Assembly: GCA_031291235.1 (NCBI GenBank)
Contig: JARLJL010000022.1
Coordinates: forward strand, 394,355 to 458,354
Length of the DNA stretch: 64,000 bases
Reading direction: 5' to 3'
Origin: Sulfuriferula sp.
GTDB lineage: Bacteria > Pseudomonadota > Gammaproteobacteria > Burkholderiales > Sulfuriferulaceae
Shown here one piece after another: positions 19,409-28,724 of this stretch. Under the pieces are notes generated by a model that worked only from the letters and a program-made list of their open reading frames with translations, did no database searches and was not told where the DNA came from. The stretch's first letter is position 1. Each line of letters starts with the position of its first letter. Made by a program: the position numbers and the translations under genes.

Positions 19409-21359
19409 TATTGAGCAAGCCTTTGCCATCGATGGACCGCTGGCAGCCGTCATTCCCGGCTTTCGCGCCCGCGACCAGCAAATCGAAATGGCGCGCGCGG
19501 TACAACATGCGATTAGCACGCAGGGCACGCTGATTGCAGAAGCAGGCACCGGTACCGGGAAAACGCTGGCCTACCTGACGCCAGCGCTGCTCGACGGCGG
19601 CAAGGTCATCGTATCCACCGGTACCAAGAACCTGCAGGATCAGTTATTTCATCGCGACCTGCCCGCAGTACGCGGAGCGCTGGGCGTCCCTGCCATGATA
19701 GCCTTGCTCAAGGGACGGGCAAATTACGTTTGCCATTATCACCTCGAGCGCGCGCGCGAAGACGGGCGCTTCATGTCGCGTGAAGATGTCGCCCATCTGC
19801 AACTGGTCACCAATTTTGCCGAACACAGCCGCACAGGCGACAAGGCTGAACTGGCAGGCGTTGCCGAAGACGCCAATATCTGGCGCTACGTCACTTCCAG
19901 CAGGGATAACTGTCTCGGCGGCGATTGCCCTCATCACAAGCAATGTTTCGTCCTCGAGGCGCGCAAGAAGGCCATGGAAGCCGACATCATCGTGGTTAAC
20001 CACCATTTGTTTTTTGCCGACGTCTGGCTGCGCGACGAAGGCGTGGCCGAATTGCTGCCGGCATGCAATACCGTTATCTTCGACGAAGCGCACCAATTGC
20101 CGGAAACTGCGGGGCTATTTTTCGGCGAGACCTTATCGACCGGACAGCTGATAGAATTGGCGAGGGATGCGCGCATCGAAGCCGTTGCATCCTGCAAGGA
20201 TTATGCAGCCCTGCCCGAAGCAGCGCTGGCGCTGGATAAGGCTGCACGCGATCTGCGTCTGGTTTTCCAGGAAGACAACGGCCGCTGGCCGCTGGATAAA
20301 GTTCAGCATCGCGATGGTTATGCCGATATGCTGGCACAATGCGATCGCACATTAACCGCATTGAATGCCCATCTGGAAAATCAGGCTCAGCGTGCACCTG
20401 GAATAGAAAACGCGTGGCAGCGCGGTGTTGCGCTGGCTGCGCAGCTCAACAAATGGCAACAACCCCAGGCAAGCGATACGGTACGCTGGATTGAGGCCTT
20501 CAGTCACGCACTCACGCTAAATACTACGCCGTTATCGATAGCTGACGTGTTCGCCAAGCAGATTGCCGATAATGCGCGTGCCTGGATATTCACCTCGGCA
20601 ACCTTGTCGGTCAAGGGAGATTTCAGTCATTACCGTACCAGGCTGGGTTTAACCGATAGCGCCAGCGCATGCTGGGACAGCCCTTTCGATTACGACAAGC
20701 AGGCCATTTTCTATTTACCGCCAAACATGCCGGAACCCAATACGTCCGGATATACCGAAGCCGTCGTCAAGGCGGCACTGCCGTTGCTCGCGGCCAGCGG
20801 CGGACGGGCATTTCTGCTATTCACCTCGTTACGGGCGATGAAGGAAGCTCGCGCCCTGATTGAAGTCGAATTCGAAAGCAGGCAACTCGGTTATCCGATA
20901 CTCATGCAGGGCGAACGTTCGCGCACCGAGCTGCTTGAACAATTCCGCTCGCTGGGTAATGCCGTATTGCTCGGCAGCCAAAGTTTCTGGGAAGGCGTCG
21001 ATGTCAAAGGCGATGCGCTATCGCTGGTCGTCATCGACAAACTGCCTTTCGCACCGCCGGACGACCCGGTACTGGCCGCCCGCATACAGCAAATCAACCA
21101 GCAAGGCGGCAACGCCTTCATGGAATACCAGTTGCCACATGCCGTTATCACCCTCAAACAGGGCGCTGGCCGGCTTATTCGCGACGAAAACGATCATGGC
21201 GTATTGATGATCTGCGACCCCAGATTGGTCAGCAAACCGTACGGTCGCCGCATCTGGCAAAGCCTGCCGCCAATGAAACGCAGCCGCGACGAGAATGAGG
21301 TAGTTGCCTTTTTCCATCAGCTCAAGGCAACTCCCGTATCCTCCCCATCAGGCGAATAG
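19401..21359 (+). CDS. DinG/YoaA-family iron-sulfur DNA helicase
   Basis: A 652-residue superfamily 2, XPD-like ATP-dependent 5'-3' helicase. Walker A is EAGTGTGKTLAYL, and the Walker B box is VIFDEAHQLPET. The Fe-S domain has a Cys in YVCHYH near residue 112, then three in NCLGGDCPHHKQC near 170-183, the expected four-cysteine set. C-terminal motifs include GSQSFWEGVDVKGDAL and QGAGRLIRDENDHG. The length fits YoaA (636 residues) better than DinG (716). The likely role is unwinding damaged or R-loop DNA. Its start overlaps lplT. Confidence 0.92.
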   Translation: MPDIEQAFAIDGPLAAVIPGFRARDQQIEMARAVQHAISTQGTLIAEAGTGTGKTLAYLTPALLDGGKVIVSTGTKNLQDQLFHRDLPAVRGALGVPAMIALLKGRANYVCHYHLERAREDGRFMSREDVAHLQLVTNFAEHSRTGDKAELAGVAEDANIWRYVTSSRDNCLGGDCPHHKQCFVLEARKKAMEADIIVVNHHLFFADVWLRDEGVAELLPACNTVIFDEAHQLPETAGLFFGETLSTGQLIELARDARIEAVASCKDYAALPEAALALDKAARDLRLVFQEDNGRWPLDKVQHRDGYADMLAQCDRTLTALNAHLENQAQRAPGIENAWQRGVALAAQLNKWQQPQASDTVRWIEAFSHALTLNTTPLSIADVFAKQIADNARAWIFTSATLSVKGDFSHYRTRLGLTDSASACWDSPFDYDKQAIFYLPPNMPEPNTSGYTEAVVKAALPLLAASGGRAFLLFTSLRAMKEARALIEVEFESRQLGYPILMQGERSRTELLEQFRSLGNAVLLGSQSFWEGVDVKGDALSLVVIDKLPFAPPDDPVLAARIQQINQQGGNAFMEYQLPHAVITLKQGAGRLIRDENDHGVLMICDPRLVSKPYGRRIWQSLPPMKRSRDENEVVAFFHQLKATPVSSPSGE

Positions 21360-21461
21360 GCGCTGCCCGATAAACTCGCCCGGTTGCGCACCACAAACAA
21401 GCAAACAACCCACCAATGAATGCATTGAAAAATTTACACTTATTGCGTCCCGAGAATGAGC

Positions 21462-22820
21462 TTAAGCATCTCGCAAATAAGCAACGGCATCCTGCAACCG
21501 CTCTACCCCGATTACGTCCATACCGGAAATAGCCTGACGCGGTTTATTCGCCAGCGGCACAATAGCGCGCGTAAAACCCAGCTTTGCTGCCTCTTTCAAA
21601 CGCTCCTGCCCGCGTTGCACAGGACGAATTTCACCTGCCAGGCCAACCTCGCCAAACACCACAAGTTTATCGGGTATTGCCTTGTTTTTAAAAGATGAAA
21701 CTATAGCCAAAAGCAATGGCAAATCGGCCGCCGGTTCATTAATCCGCACTCCGCCGACAGCATTAATAAACACATCCTGATCGTAACATGCCAATCCTGC
21801 ATGACGATGCAGCACCGCCAGCAGCATCGCCAGCCGGTTCTGCTCCAAGCCTACGGACAATCGACGCGGATTCGGTGACGGCGATGATTCGACCAATGCT
21901 TGAATCTCGACCAGCAATGGGCGCGTTCCCTCCTGTGTTACCATCACGCAGGACCCGGGAACGTCGGCACGATGCCCGGACAGAAATATAGCAGAAGGAT
22001 TGGAGACGCCCTTCAATCCCTTGTCCGTCATTGCAAACACACCTAACTCGTTGACTGCGCCAAAGCGATTCTTGAATGCCCTCACCAGACGGAAGGTAGA
22101 ACTGGTATCGCCTTCGAAATACAGTACCGTATCGACGATATGTTCCAGCACACGCGGCCCTGCCAGCGCACCTTCCTTGGTAACATGACCTACCAGAAAA
22201 ATCACCGTTCCAGACTGTTTGGCAAACCGGGTCAATTGTGCAGCGCATTCCCTCACCTGCGCTACCGACCCAGGTGCAGATTGCAGACTTTCCGTATAAA
22301 TGGTCTGAATGGAATCAATGACCGCAATAAAGGGTTCATGCGCCTGCAACGTTGCCAGAATTTTCTCAAGCTGTATTTCTGCCAGCAATTGCAGATCATC
22401 GGCATCCAGCTGCAGCCGATGAGCGCGCAAAGCAATCTGACGAGCCGACTCTTCGGCACTAACGTACAGTGTTTTGTGCATCCCGCTCATCGCTGTCAAC
22501 GCCTGTAACAACAGGGTGGATTTGCCGACGCCGGGATCGCCGCCGATCAATACCACGCCACCCTTGACCACCCCGCCGCCGAGCACGCGGTCAAGCTCGG
22601 CAATGGTCGTCACTACCCGCTCGTCCTCGACAGCCTCGACGCTGGCCAAACTCTGCACTTGGCTTACCACGGACAGGGCGCTATAGCGCGAAGGCGCTGC
22701 CAGCTCCGCCACCGTCTCGACCAGGGTATTCCAGGCGCTGCAATGCGGACACTGCCCCTGCCATTTGCTCAGAGAACCGCCGCATTCGGTACAGGTGTAA
22801 AGCGTTTTTGGTTTAGCCAT
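21462..22820 (-). CDS. radA: DNA repair/branch-migration protein RadA
   Basis: A 452-residue RadA (Sms) that promotes branch migration during recombinational repair. It has an N-terminal zinc finger CTECGG...CPHCSAW, Walker A GGDPGVGKST, the RadA-specific KNRFG motif (FKNRFGAVNELG) and a C-terminal Lon-like domain (VGGVRINEPAADLPLLLAIV). All canonical parts are present. It converges on the helicase gene with about 100 bp between them, and no clear terminator is visible there. Confidence 0.97.
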   Translation of the reverse strand: MAKPKTLYTCTECGGSLSKWQGQCPHCSAWNTLVETVAELAAPSRYSALSVVSQVQSLASVEAVEDERVVTTIAELDRVLGGGVVKGGVVLIGGDPGVGKSTLLLQALTAMSGMHKTLYVSAEESARQIALRAHRLQLDADDLQLLAEIQLEKILATLQAHEPFIAVIDSIQTIYTESLQSAPGSVAQVRECAAQLTRFAKQSGTVIFLVGHVTKEGALAGPRVLEHIVDTVLYFEGDTSSTFRLVRAFKNRFGAVNELGVFAMTDKGLKGVSNPSAIFLSGHRADVPGSCVMVTQEGTRPLLVEIQALVESSPSPNPRRLSVGLEQNRLAMLLAVLHRHAGLACYDQDVFINAVGGVRINEPAADLPLLLAIVSSFKNKAIPDKLVVFGEVGLAGEIRPVQRGQERLKEAAKLGFTRAIVPLANKPRQAISGMDVIGVERLQDAVAYLRDA

Positions 22821-22899
22821 TAAATATCAACAAGATAAGTTTAGAAAGCAAGATAACCTCTTCCATATTGCAAGCCCACGATCATTAGGCTATGCTAGT

Positions 22900-22927
22900 C
22901 TGGCAGTAACTTTGTTATAACTATAAT
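22900..22927 (+). promoter_or_regulatory. Promoter of the Rossmann-domain gene
   Basis: CTGGCA (22900-22905), 16 bp, then perfect TATAAT (22922-22927), with AAAGGAAA and the ATG at 22948 just downstream. The short leader leaves no room for a structured regulator. Confidence 0.55.
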
Positions 22928-22947
22928 GTAAAGGAAACAACACTATC

Positions 22948-23340
22948 ATGGGCAATAAAATCAAAGTCGCTATTCTGGGTCTGGGCACAGTCGGCGAAAT
23001 TTTCTCGGAAAACTTTCTGGAAAAAATCCAACAGGAACATATAAACGTGGAAATCGTTGCTGTCGCCACGCGCCATCCGGACTCGCCGGTTGCGCTGGGT
23101 TTCGCACACAGCAATGTGCCGGTTTTTGAAGACGCCTTGAAAGTCATAGAGCTGAACGATCAGGTGGACATTATCTTTGATCTGACCGGCAATGCCGAAC
23201 TGCGCAAGGAATTGCGCAATCAGCTGCAGGCCACCAACAATCGTCATACGGTTATCGCACCCGAAGTATTCGCACAATTATTGTGGAACTTCTTTGGGGA
23301 GACAGTCGATTTGCCGCAACATAAACAAACCGGCTACTAA
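22948..23340 (+). CDS. Stand-alone NAD-binding Rossmann domain protein
   Basis: A 130-residue protein consisting almost only of a Rossmann fold: VAILGLGTVGEIFSENFL near the N-terminus is a G-x-G-x-x-G dinucleotide loop, and VDIIFDLTGNAELRKEL is the strand/loop after the nucleotide. There is no second catalytic domain as in homoserine or Gfo/Idh dehydrogenases. Similar isolated domains occur as N-terminal sensor modules of some bacterial kinases, so it may sense NAD(H) rather than catalyse. This is inference. It is monocistronic, with its own promoter. Confidence 0.6.
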   Translation: MGNKIKVAILGLGTVGEIFSENFLEKIQQEHINVEIVAVATRHPDSPVALGFAHSNVPVFEDALKVIELNDQVDIIFDLTGNAELRKELRNQLQATNNRHTVIAPEVFAQLLWNFFGETVDLPQHKQTGY

Positions 23341-23420
23341 CCTGCCATTTATTCACACCGGGCGGGAGTTCACATCAATTAAACTCCCATCCGGTTGGCA
23401 CTCTACAGCCCGGCAAACTT

Positions 23421-24623
23421 TTAGTCGTAACGCAGACGCATGGCCTCGCGTACATCACGCATCGTATCCTTAGCGTGCTCCCTGGCCTTTTCGCAGCCGT
23501 CGGCAATGAGGTTGCGAACCAGCGACGGGCTTTCCATGTACATTTTAGCCCGCTCCCGCATGGGCTCCTGCTCTTTCAGCACCCCATCAATCACCGGCTG
23601 TTTGCATTCAATGCAGCCGATACCTGCACTCACACAACCGTGTTGCACCCAGTCCCGCGTTGCATCATCCGAATAAGTCTGGTGCAACAGCCATACCGGG
23701 CACTTTTCCGGCGTTCCCGGATCAGTTCTGCGCACGCGCGCCGGATCGGTGGGCATGGTACGGATTTTCCGGGTGACGCTGTCAGCCTCTTCGCGCAAAC
23801 TGATCGTGTTATGGTAAGACTTCGACATTTTCTGCCCATCCAGACCGGGCATACGGGACGCAGCCGTCAACAGCGATTGCGGTTCGGCCAGTATGACCTT
23901 GCCGCCGCCCTCCAGATAACCGAACAAGCGTTCGCGATCACCCAATGAAAGATTTTGCTGTTCATTGATCAATGCGTGACCAGCTTCCAATGCTGCATCA
24001 TCGCCTTGTTCCTGATAACGCGTGCGCAAATCCTCATAAAGACGCGCCTTTTTATTACCCATTTTCTTGATAGCGGCTTCCGCCTTCTGTTCGAAACCTG
24101 GCTCACGCCCGTATAAATGGTTAAACCGTCGCGCTATCTCGCGCGTAAATTCGATATGTGGTATCTGATCTTCGCCGACAGGCACCTGGTTGGCGCGGTA
24201 GATCAGGATATCGGCACTTTGCAATAGCGGATAGCCGAGGAAACCGTATGTCGATAAATCCTTCTCAGTCAGTTTTTCCTGCTGATCCTTGTAGGTCGGT
24301 ATCCGCTCCAGCCAGCCCAATGGCGTAATCATCGACAACAACAAATGCAATTCCGCGTGTTCCGGCACTTGCGACTGTATGAACAAGGTTGCCTGATTAG
24401 GATCGACGCCCGCGGCCAGCCAGTCGATCACCATTTCCCATACATTATTCTGTATGATTTCCGGCGTGTCGTAATGCGTTGTCAACGCATGCCAATCGGC
24501 AACGAAAAACAAGCACTCATGCTCGTGCTGGAGTTTAACCCAGTTTTTCAAAACCCCGTGATAATGTCCCAGATGCAAGGCACCTGTAGGACGCATGCCT
24601 GATAAAACCCGATTTGCGTACAT
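23421..24623 (-). CDS. trpS: Tryptophanyl-tRNA synthetase
   Basis: Charges tRNA-Trp. A 400-residue class I synthetase with the HIGH-type motif LHLGHYHG near residue 17 and KMSKS in GQKMSKSYHN. It is about 65 residues longer than E. coli TrpS because of an insertion (roughly residues 175-240) typical of betaproteobacterial proteins. It is the last gene of the run PHP exonuclease-yciO-M50 protease-trpS, 6 bp after the protease stop. Confidence 0.97.
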   Translation of the reverse strand: MYANRVLSGMRPTGALHLGHYHGVLKNWVKLQHEHECLFFVADWHALTTHYDTPEIIQNNVWEMVIDWLAAGVDPNQATLFIQSQVPEHAELHLLLSMITPLGWLERIPTYKDQQEKLTEKDLSTYGFLGYPLLQSADILIYRANQVPVGEDQIPHIEFTREIARRFNHLYGREPGFEQKAEAAIKKMGNKKARLYEDLRTRYQEQGDDAALEAGHALINEQQNLSLGDRERLFGYLEGGGKVILAEPQSLLTAASRMPGLDGQKMSKSYHNTISLREEADSVTRKIRTMPTDPARVRRTDPGTPEKCPVWLLHQTYSDDATRDWVQHGCVSAGIGCIECKQPVIDGVLKEQEPMRERAKMYMESPSLVRNLIADGCEKAREHAKDTMRDVREAMRLRYD

Positions 24624-24629
24624 AGTAAT

Positions 24630-25331
24630 TTAACGTGTAATAATTTGAATAAGTGCGACCAGATCGCCGTGGGACAAGCCCGAAAAACTGCTCGCGAACA
24701 CCAGTGTCAGTGCCAAAATCGGGCTCAGTACCATCCCCAGCCAGCCTATAAACATCAGCGCCAGTAAAATATAAAAACCGTAAGGTTCGATCTGAGCATA
24801 GCGGTATGCATACTTGTTAGGCAACAAACTGATTGCAATGCGTCCACCGTCCAGCGGCGGTAGCGGCAGCAAATTCAGCGCCATCAGAATGGCATTAATA
24901 AATATACCAGCGGCTCCCATCAATGCCATGGGTTGTGTGTAATTATCGCCTAGTGTTATACCCAGCTTGATCACCAGTGCCCAAAATATCGCCATGACCA
25001 GATTAGCAGCCGGCCCGGCCAGCGCCACCCATAGCATATTGCGTTTGGGATGCCGCAATGCGCCGAAATTAACCGGCACCGGTTTTGCCCAACCAAACAG
25101 GATAAAACCGCCACCCAACAATTTACTCATGAGCAGAATGGACAACGGTACCAATATCGTCCCCACAGGATCAATGTGCTTCAATGGATTCAATGTTACC
25201 CGACCCAGCATCCATGCTGTTTTATCACCGAAGAATTTAGCGACATAACCGTGTGCAGCTTCATGCAGCGTGATTGCAAAAATAATGGGAATTGCCCAAA
25301 CAGTAATTTTTTGTATCAGGTTGAGTTCCAT
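24630..25331 (-). CDS. Site-2-protease-like M50 zinc metalloprotease
   Basis: A 233-residue integral membrane metalloprotease of the compact S2P/rhomboid-like group without PDZ domain. HEAAH at residues 23-27 supplies two zinc ligands and the catalytic Glu, and NLLPLPPLDGGRI supplies the third ligand Asp. About five or six hydrophobic segments. It begins with no gap after the yciO stop. This small M50 type commonly neighbours trpS in proteobacteria; its substrate is unknown. Confidence 0.9.
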   Translation of the reverse strand: MELNLIQKITVWAIPIIFAITLHEAAHGYVAKFFGDKTAWMLGRVTLNPLKHIDPVGTILVPLSILLMSKLLGGGFILFGWAKPVPVNFGALRHPKRNMLWVALAGPAANLVMAIFWALVIKLGITLGDNYTQPMALMGAAGIFINAILMALNLLPLPPLDGGRIAISLLPNKYAYRYAQIEPYGFYILLALMFIGWLGMVLSPILALTLVFASSFSGLSHGDLVALIQIITR

Positions 25332-25958
25332 TTAATCCAATCCAAAAGGGGCTAAATCCCCGCGACCAGCCCGCAACAATTGCGGCTCGCCATGACTTAA
25401 ATCGATCACGGTAGTCGGCTCCACGCCGCAAGCACCGGCATCAAGTATTAAATCCAGCTGATGTTCCAGCTGGTCTCGAATCGCCTCGGCTTCATGCATG
25501 GGCATGGTTTCACCGGGTAAAATCAGCGTCATCGTCAATAACGGCTCGTCCAGTTCCGCCAACAGCGCCAAGGTAATCCGATGATCCGGCACTCGCAATC
25601 CTATCGTATTTCGCTTGGGATGTTGCAAACGTTTTGGTACTTCCCGCGTCGCTTCAAGGATAAAGGTATAACTGCCAGGCGTATTGGCTTTCAGCAAACG
25701 GAATTGCTGATTATCCACTCGTGCATACACAGCGATCTCCGACAGATCACGGCACATCAGCGTGAAATGATGTTTGTCATCCACCGCACGTAGCGTTCTT
25801 ATTTTGTCCTGCGCCCGTTTATCGCCCAAATGGCAGGCAATTGCATAACTTGAATCCGTGGGCAGCGCAATCACGCCGCCATCCCGAATAATGGTTGCGG
25901 CCTGCTTGATTAAACGTGGTTGGGGATTGTCAGCGTGTACTGTAAAAAACTGAGCCAT
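25332..25958 (-). CDS. yciO: YciO/TsaC-family threonylcarbamoyl-AMP synthase-like protein
   Basis: A 208-residue YrdC-fold protein. IRDGGVIALPTDSSYAIACHL is the family ATP/threonine-binding opening. TsaC and Sua5 make threonylcarbamoyl-AMP for tRNA t6A, while YciO members have weaker or uncertain activity. Adjacency to the PHP-domain RNase AM homologue, as in E. coli, favours YciO. I start at ATG 25958, which overlaps the upstream stop by 1 bp (TAATG). Confidence 0.85.
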   Translation of the reverse strand: MAQFFTVHADNPQPRLIKQAATIIRDGGVIALPTDSSYAIACHLGDKRAQDKIRTLRAVDDKHHFTLMCRDLSEIAVYARVDNQQFRLLKANTPGSYTFILEATREVPKRLQHPKRNTIGLRVPDHRITLALLAELDEPLLTMTLILPGETMPMHEAEAIRDQLEHQLDLILDAGACGVEPTTVIDLSHGEPQLLRAGRGDLAPFGLD

Positions 25959-26803
25959 TATTGATAATTCCAGTCCCGCCAAATCGGCGTGCAAATTTCC
26001 GGCAAGGGCGGCAATCGTCCGATATCGCGATATCCTTCGCCCGGCGCATGGAAATCTGATCCCCGCGAACTCAACAAACCGAATTTCTGCGCCAGATTAG
26101 CAAAATGTGGGTATTGTTCTGGCGTATGACTGCCGGTGACAACTTCTATCCCTTCGCCGCCAGCCGCCTTGAATGCCTCCAGCAATTCGTGCATTTTGGC
26201 GCTACCCATTTGGTAGCGTCCTGGGTGCGCCACTACGGCCTGACCACCGCTGGCACGGATCCAGTTTACCGCGTCGGCCATATCCGCCCATTGATGCGAG
26301 ACATAACCGGGTTTACCTTTAACCAGATATTTCTTGAACACCGTGCGCACGTCTTTTACCAAACCTTGTGCGACCAGATAGCGGGCAAAATGCATGCGAC
26401 CGATCAGATTGGGGTTCCCCGTATGTTGATAAGCGCCGGACAAACTATCCGGCACACCTGCTTTGGCAAGCTGCTCCGCCATTTTGATGGCGCGTTCGCT
26501 ACGCCCGGCACGAATAGTTGCGAGTCCGGCAGCCAGCACGGGGTGCTCGGGGTCGATATTTAATCCTACGATATGCACCGTGTGCGTACCCCAACTCACC
26601 GATATCTCGACGCCGTTGATCAAACGCAGTCCCAACTCATTCGCTGCAACACGCGCTTCCGACAAACCTGCCACATCGTCATGATCCGTCAAGGCCAATA
26701 CTGTAACGCCCTGAGCCACCGCACGTGCCACCACTTCGGCAGGCGGCAACATGCCATCGGACACATTGGAATGGCAGTGCAAATCAATATTTTGCGGCAA
26801 CAT
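25958..26803 (-). CDS. rnm: PHP-domain 5'-3' exoribonuclease (RNase AM / YciV-like)
   Basis: A 281-residue polymerase-and-histidinol-phosphatase fold protein. IDLHCHSNVSDG (residues 6-17), LALTDHDDVAGL and SSRGSDFHAPGEG provide the His/Asp clusters for the trinuclear metal site. E. coli YciV (RNase AM) trims rRNA 5' ends and degrades pAp-like nucleotides, and gene order here (with yciO) is the same. First gene of a four-gene minus-strand unit ending in trpS. Confidence 0.87.
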   Translation of the reverse strand: MLPQNIDLHCHSNVSDGMLPPAEVVARAVAQGVTVLALTDHDDVAGLSEARVAANELGLRLINGVEISVSWGTHTVHIVGLNIDPEHPVLAAGLATIRAGRSERAIKMAEQLAKAGVPDSLSGAYQHTGNPNLIGRMHFARYLVAQGLVKDVRTVFKKYLVKGKPGYVSHQWADMADAVNWIRASGGQAVVAHPGRYQMGSAKMHELLEAFKAAGGEGIEVVTGSHTPEQYPHFANLAQKFGLLSSRGSDFHAPGEGYRDIGRLPPLPEICTPIWRDWNYQ

Positions 26804-26877
26804 AATTTGTTTACTTGTGGACTAAGGGCAAATCATAGCAAAATACAAGCTTACTCACTATCCTGCTTATATAGAAT

Positions 26878-27597
26878 ATGGCAATTCCGGTAGAAATTCG
26901 TTCCAGTTTTGAAGAAGCAAACCGCATCGTACAGCAAACTTTCCAGGAATCCGGCATTCAGGCTGGTTCGCAGGTCACACCAGACCAACTGGGAGAAGCC
27001 ATTAGTCAATTTCTGTTTGTGTTTGACAAATTGGATAACGAACATGGCGAAAGCGGTCCCATTTTATTTGATGACGTCAATCAATTAGGGGACCATGCGA
27101 TCGGTTTTCTGATGGATCTGGCCTACTGGGCAGAGCGGTTACGCCTACCGAAATCCAAAATAGATATCGAAAAAACCGCATTGGGTGTGGCCCACTGGAT
27201 TATTCGCCACGAAGGCGAATTGCGCACGCTGGAACCGCTGGTCAATAGCCTTGCCGCCAGCGCCAATTTGACACAAGATGCTGATACACTTAAAGCCTTG
27301 GTACAAGTCGCGGGCGACATTATTGACCATGCTTCGCCCAGCATTCAGGCGGATCTGGAAAAGCATGACGCTACTCGCCCGTGGCGCATTCTTAATTTTA
27401 ACTATGCCATCGTCGCCACGCGTGCTCAGGATCCGGCACTGATGCGTAAAGCATTCGACACCCTGGGACGCAATTTGCCTGACGATTGCCCTGATTTCTT
27501 TGAACAGGGCATGCAACAGGCGCAGAAGGATACATTTACGCCCGCGGTGCGTGAAATAATGCAGGAATATTTTAATCGTTGGGCAACGAGGCACTAG
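26878..27597 (+). CDS. Unknown protein (239 aa), first gene of the yciB run
   Basis: I cannot assign a family. A soluble, acidic, largely helical 239-residue protein without signal peptide, membrane helix or cysteine motif. Notable stretches are SSFEEANRIVQQTF at the N-terminus, and GELRTLEPLVNSLAASANLT and FNYAIVATRAQDPALMRKAF later. The even spacing of helices suggests a repeat-like helical domain. It is followed 3 bp later by yciB on the same strand, so they are probably co-transcribed. The start has little ribosome-binding site. Confidence 0.65.
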   Translation: MAIPVEIRSSFEEANRIVQQTFQESGIQAGSQVTPDQLGEAISQFLFVFDKLDNEHGESGPILFDDVNQLGDHAIGFLMDLAYWAERLRLPKSKIDIEKTALGVAHWIIRHEGELRTLEPLVNSLAASANLTQDADTLKALVQVAGDIIDHASPSIQADLEKHDATRPWRILNFNYAIVATRAQDPALMRKAFDTLGRNLPDDCPDFFEQGMQQAQKDTFTPAVREIMQEYFNRWATRH

Positions 27598-27600
27598 AAC

Positions 27601-28137
27601 ATGAAATACTTATTCGATTTTTTTCCTATTCTGCTGTTTTTTATCGCCTATAAATTCGGTGGAATTTATGTTGCAACCGGCGTCGGCATTGCGGCGAGCT
27701 TGCTGCAAATCGGCTGGCTACTGCTGCGCAAGAAAAAAATAGATACCATGATGTGGCTCAGTTTAGGCATTATCGTCGTATTTGGCGGAGCGACACTGAT
27801 ATTCCACGACGAAACCTTCATCAAGTGGAAACCGACTGCTTTATATTGGATGTTTGCATTAGGATTGCTGGCAAGTTCTTTGTTTTTTAAAAAGAATGTC
27901 ATTCGCACCATGATGGGGGAACAAATCGCGCTTCCCGATAATGTCTGGCGTAATCTAAACCTGAGCTGGGTATTGTTTTTTATAGTCATGGGTCTTGTAA
28001 ACCTCTATATCGCCTATACTTTCAGCACTGATACCTGGGTAAATTTCAAATTATTCGGCAGCACTGCTATGATGTTCATATTTATCATTGGGCAAGGTGT
28101 CGTGCTCAATAAATATGTGGACGACAAGGAACCATGA
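27601..28137 (+). CDS. yciB: Inner membrane septation protein YciB/IspZ
   Basis: A 178-residue membrane protein with five hydrophobic helices. [26 protein letters not shown] is the diagnostic N-terminus. YciB (IspZ in Shigella) interacts with cell elongation and division proteins and affects envelope integrity. Overlaps yciI by 4 bp (ATGA). The order yciB-yciI-bolA-PPIase is a known proteobacterial cluster. Confidence 0.95.
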   Translation: MKYLFDFFPILLFFIAYKFGGIYVATGVGIAASLLQIGWLLLRKKKIDTMMWLSLGIIVVFGGATLIFHDETFIKWKPTALYWMFALGLLASSLFFKKNVIRTMMGEQIALPDNVWRNLNLSWVLFFIVMGLVNLYIAYTFSTDTWVNFKLFGSTAMMFIFIIGQGVVLNKYVDDKEP

Positions 28138-28442
28138 GTAACTGGTACGCCATTATTGGTGAAGACATCGCCGACAGCCTGAATAAGCGCCTGAGCGCCC
28201 GAACTGACCACCTTGCCCGTCTGCAAGCTTTGCAGAATCAAGGGCGACTACTGATTGCCGGACCTTTCCCGGCAATCGACAGTATCGACCCGGGGCCTGC
28301 CGGTTTTAGCGGCAGCCTGATCGTCGCAGAATTTGACAGCCTCACTGATGCGCAAACGTGGGCAGATAGCGATCCGTATATCACTGCCGGCGTTTACGCA
28401 CACGTCACCGTTAAACCTTTCAAGAAAGTGCTCCCGACATGA
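28134..28442 (+). CDS. yciI: YciI-family protein
   Basis: A 102-residue dimeric alpha-beta-barrel protein of the YciI/DGPF family. [30 protein letters not shown] and [20 protein letters not shown] match. The conserved His of active homologues aligns with the HLARLQALQ segment. Enzyme function unknown. Coupled on both sides by ATGA overlaps, to yciB and bolA. Confidence 0.92.
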   Translation: MSNWYAIIGEDIADSLNKRLSARTDHLARLQALQNQGRLLIAGPFPAIDSIDPGPAGFSGSLIVAEFDSLTDAQTWADSDPYITAGVYAHVTVKPFKKVLPT

Positions 28443-28702
28443 ATACTGAGGAACTAATGCGGGAAAAACTGGCCATATTAAAGCCAGGTTTGCTGGAAAT
28501 CGAGGACGAAAGCGCACTGCATGCCGGTCATGCAGGGGCTAAAAGCGGTGGTGGACACTACCGTTTACGTATCGCCTCCCCGGCATTTGCACAACAAAAT
28601 ACTCTAGCGCGACATCGCTTGGTATATGCAACACTGGGTAATTTAATGCAAAATGAAATTCACGCACTGAGTATTACAGCGTATAGTCCTGAAGAAATTT
28701 AA
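28439..28702 (+). CDS. bolA: BolA family transcriptional/Fe-S regulator
   Basis: An 87-residue Bol[20 protein letters not shown] is the BolA/BolA1-type loop with the conserved His, and [20 protein letters not shown] is the signature helix. Acts with glutaredoxin in Fe-S cluster handling and morphology control. It is distinct from the IbaG paralogue at 4937, which lacks the AGH loop. Confidence 0.93.
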   Translation: MNTEELMREKLAILKPGLLEIEDESALHAGHAGAKSGGGHYRLRIASPAFAQQNTLARHRLVYATLGNLMQNEIHALSITAYSPEEI

Positions 28703-28724
28703 TAACTTAATCAAAGGAAAACAA

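Noticed and set aside
23341..23420. Possible terminator between the Rossmann-domain gene and trpS
   Set aside because: GGGAGTT/AACTCCC stem has an 11-nt loop and no T tract on either strand; too weak to list.
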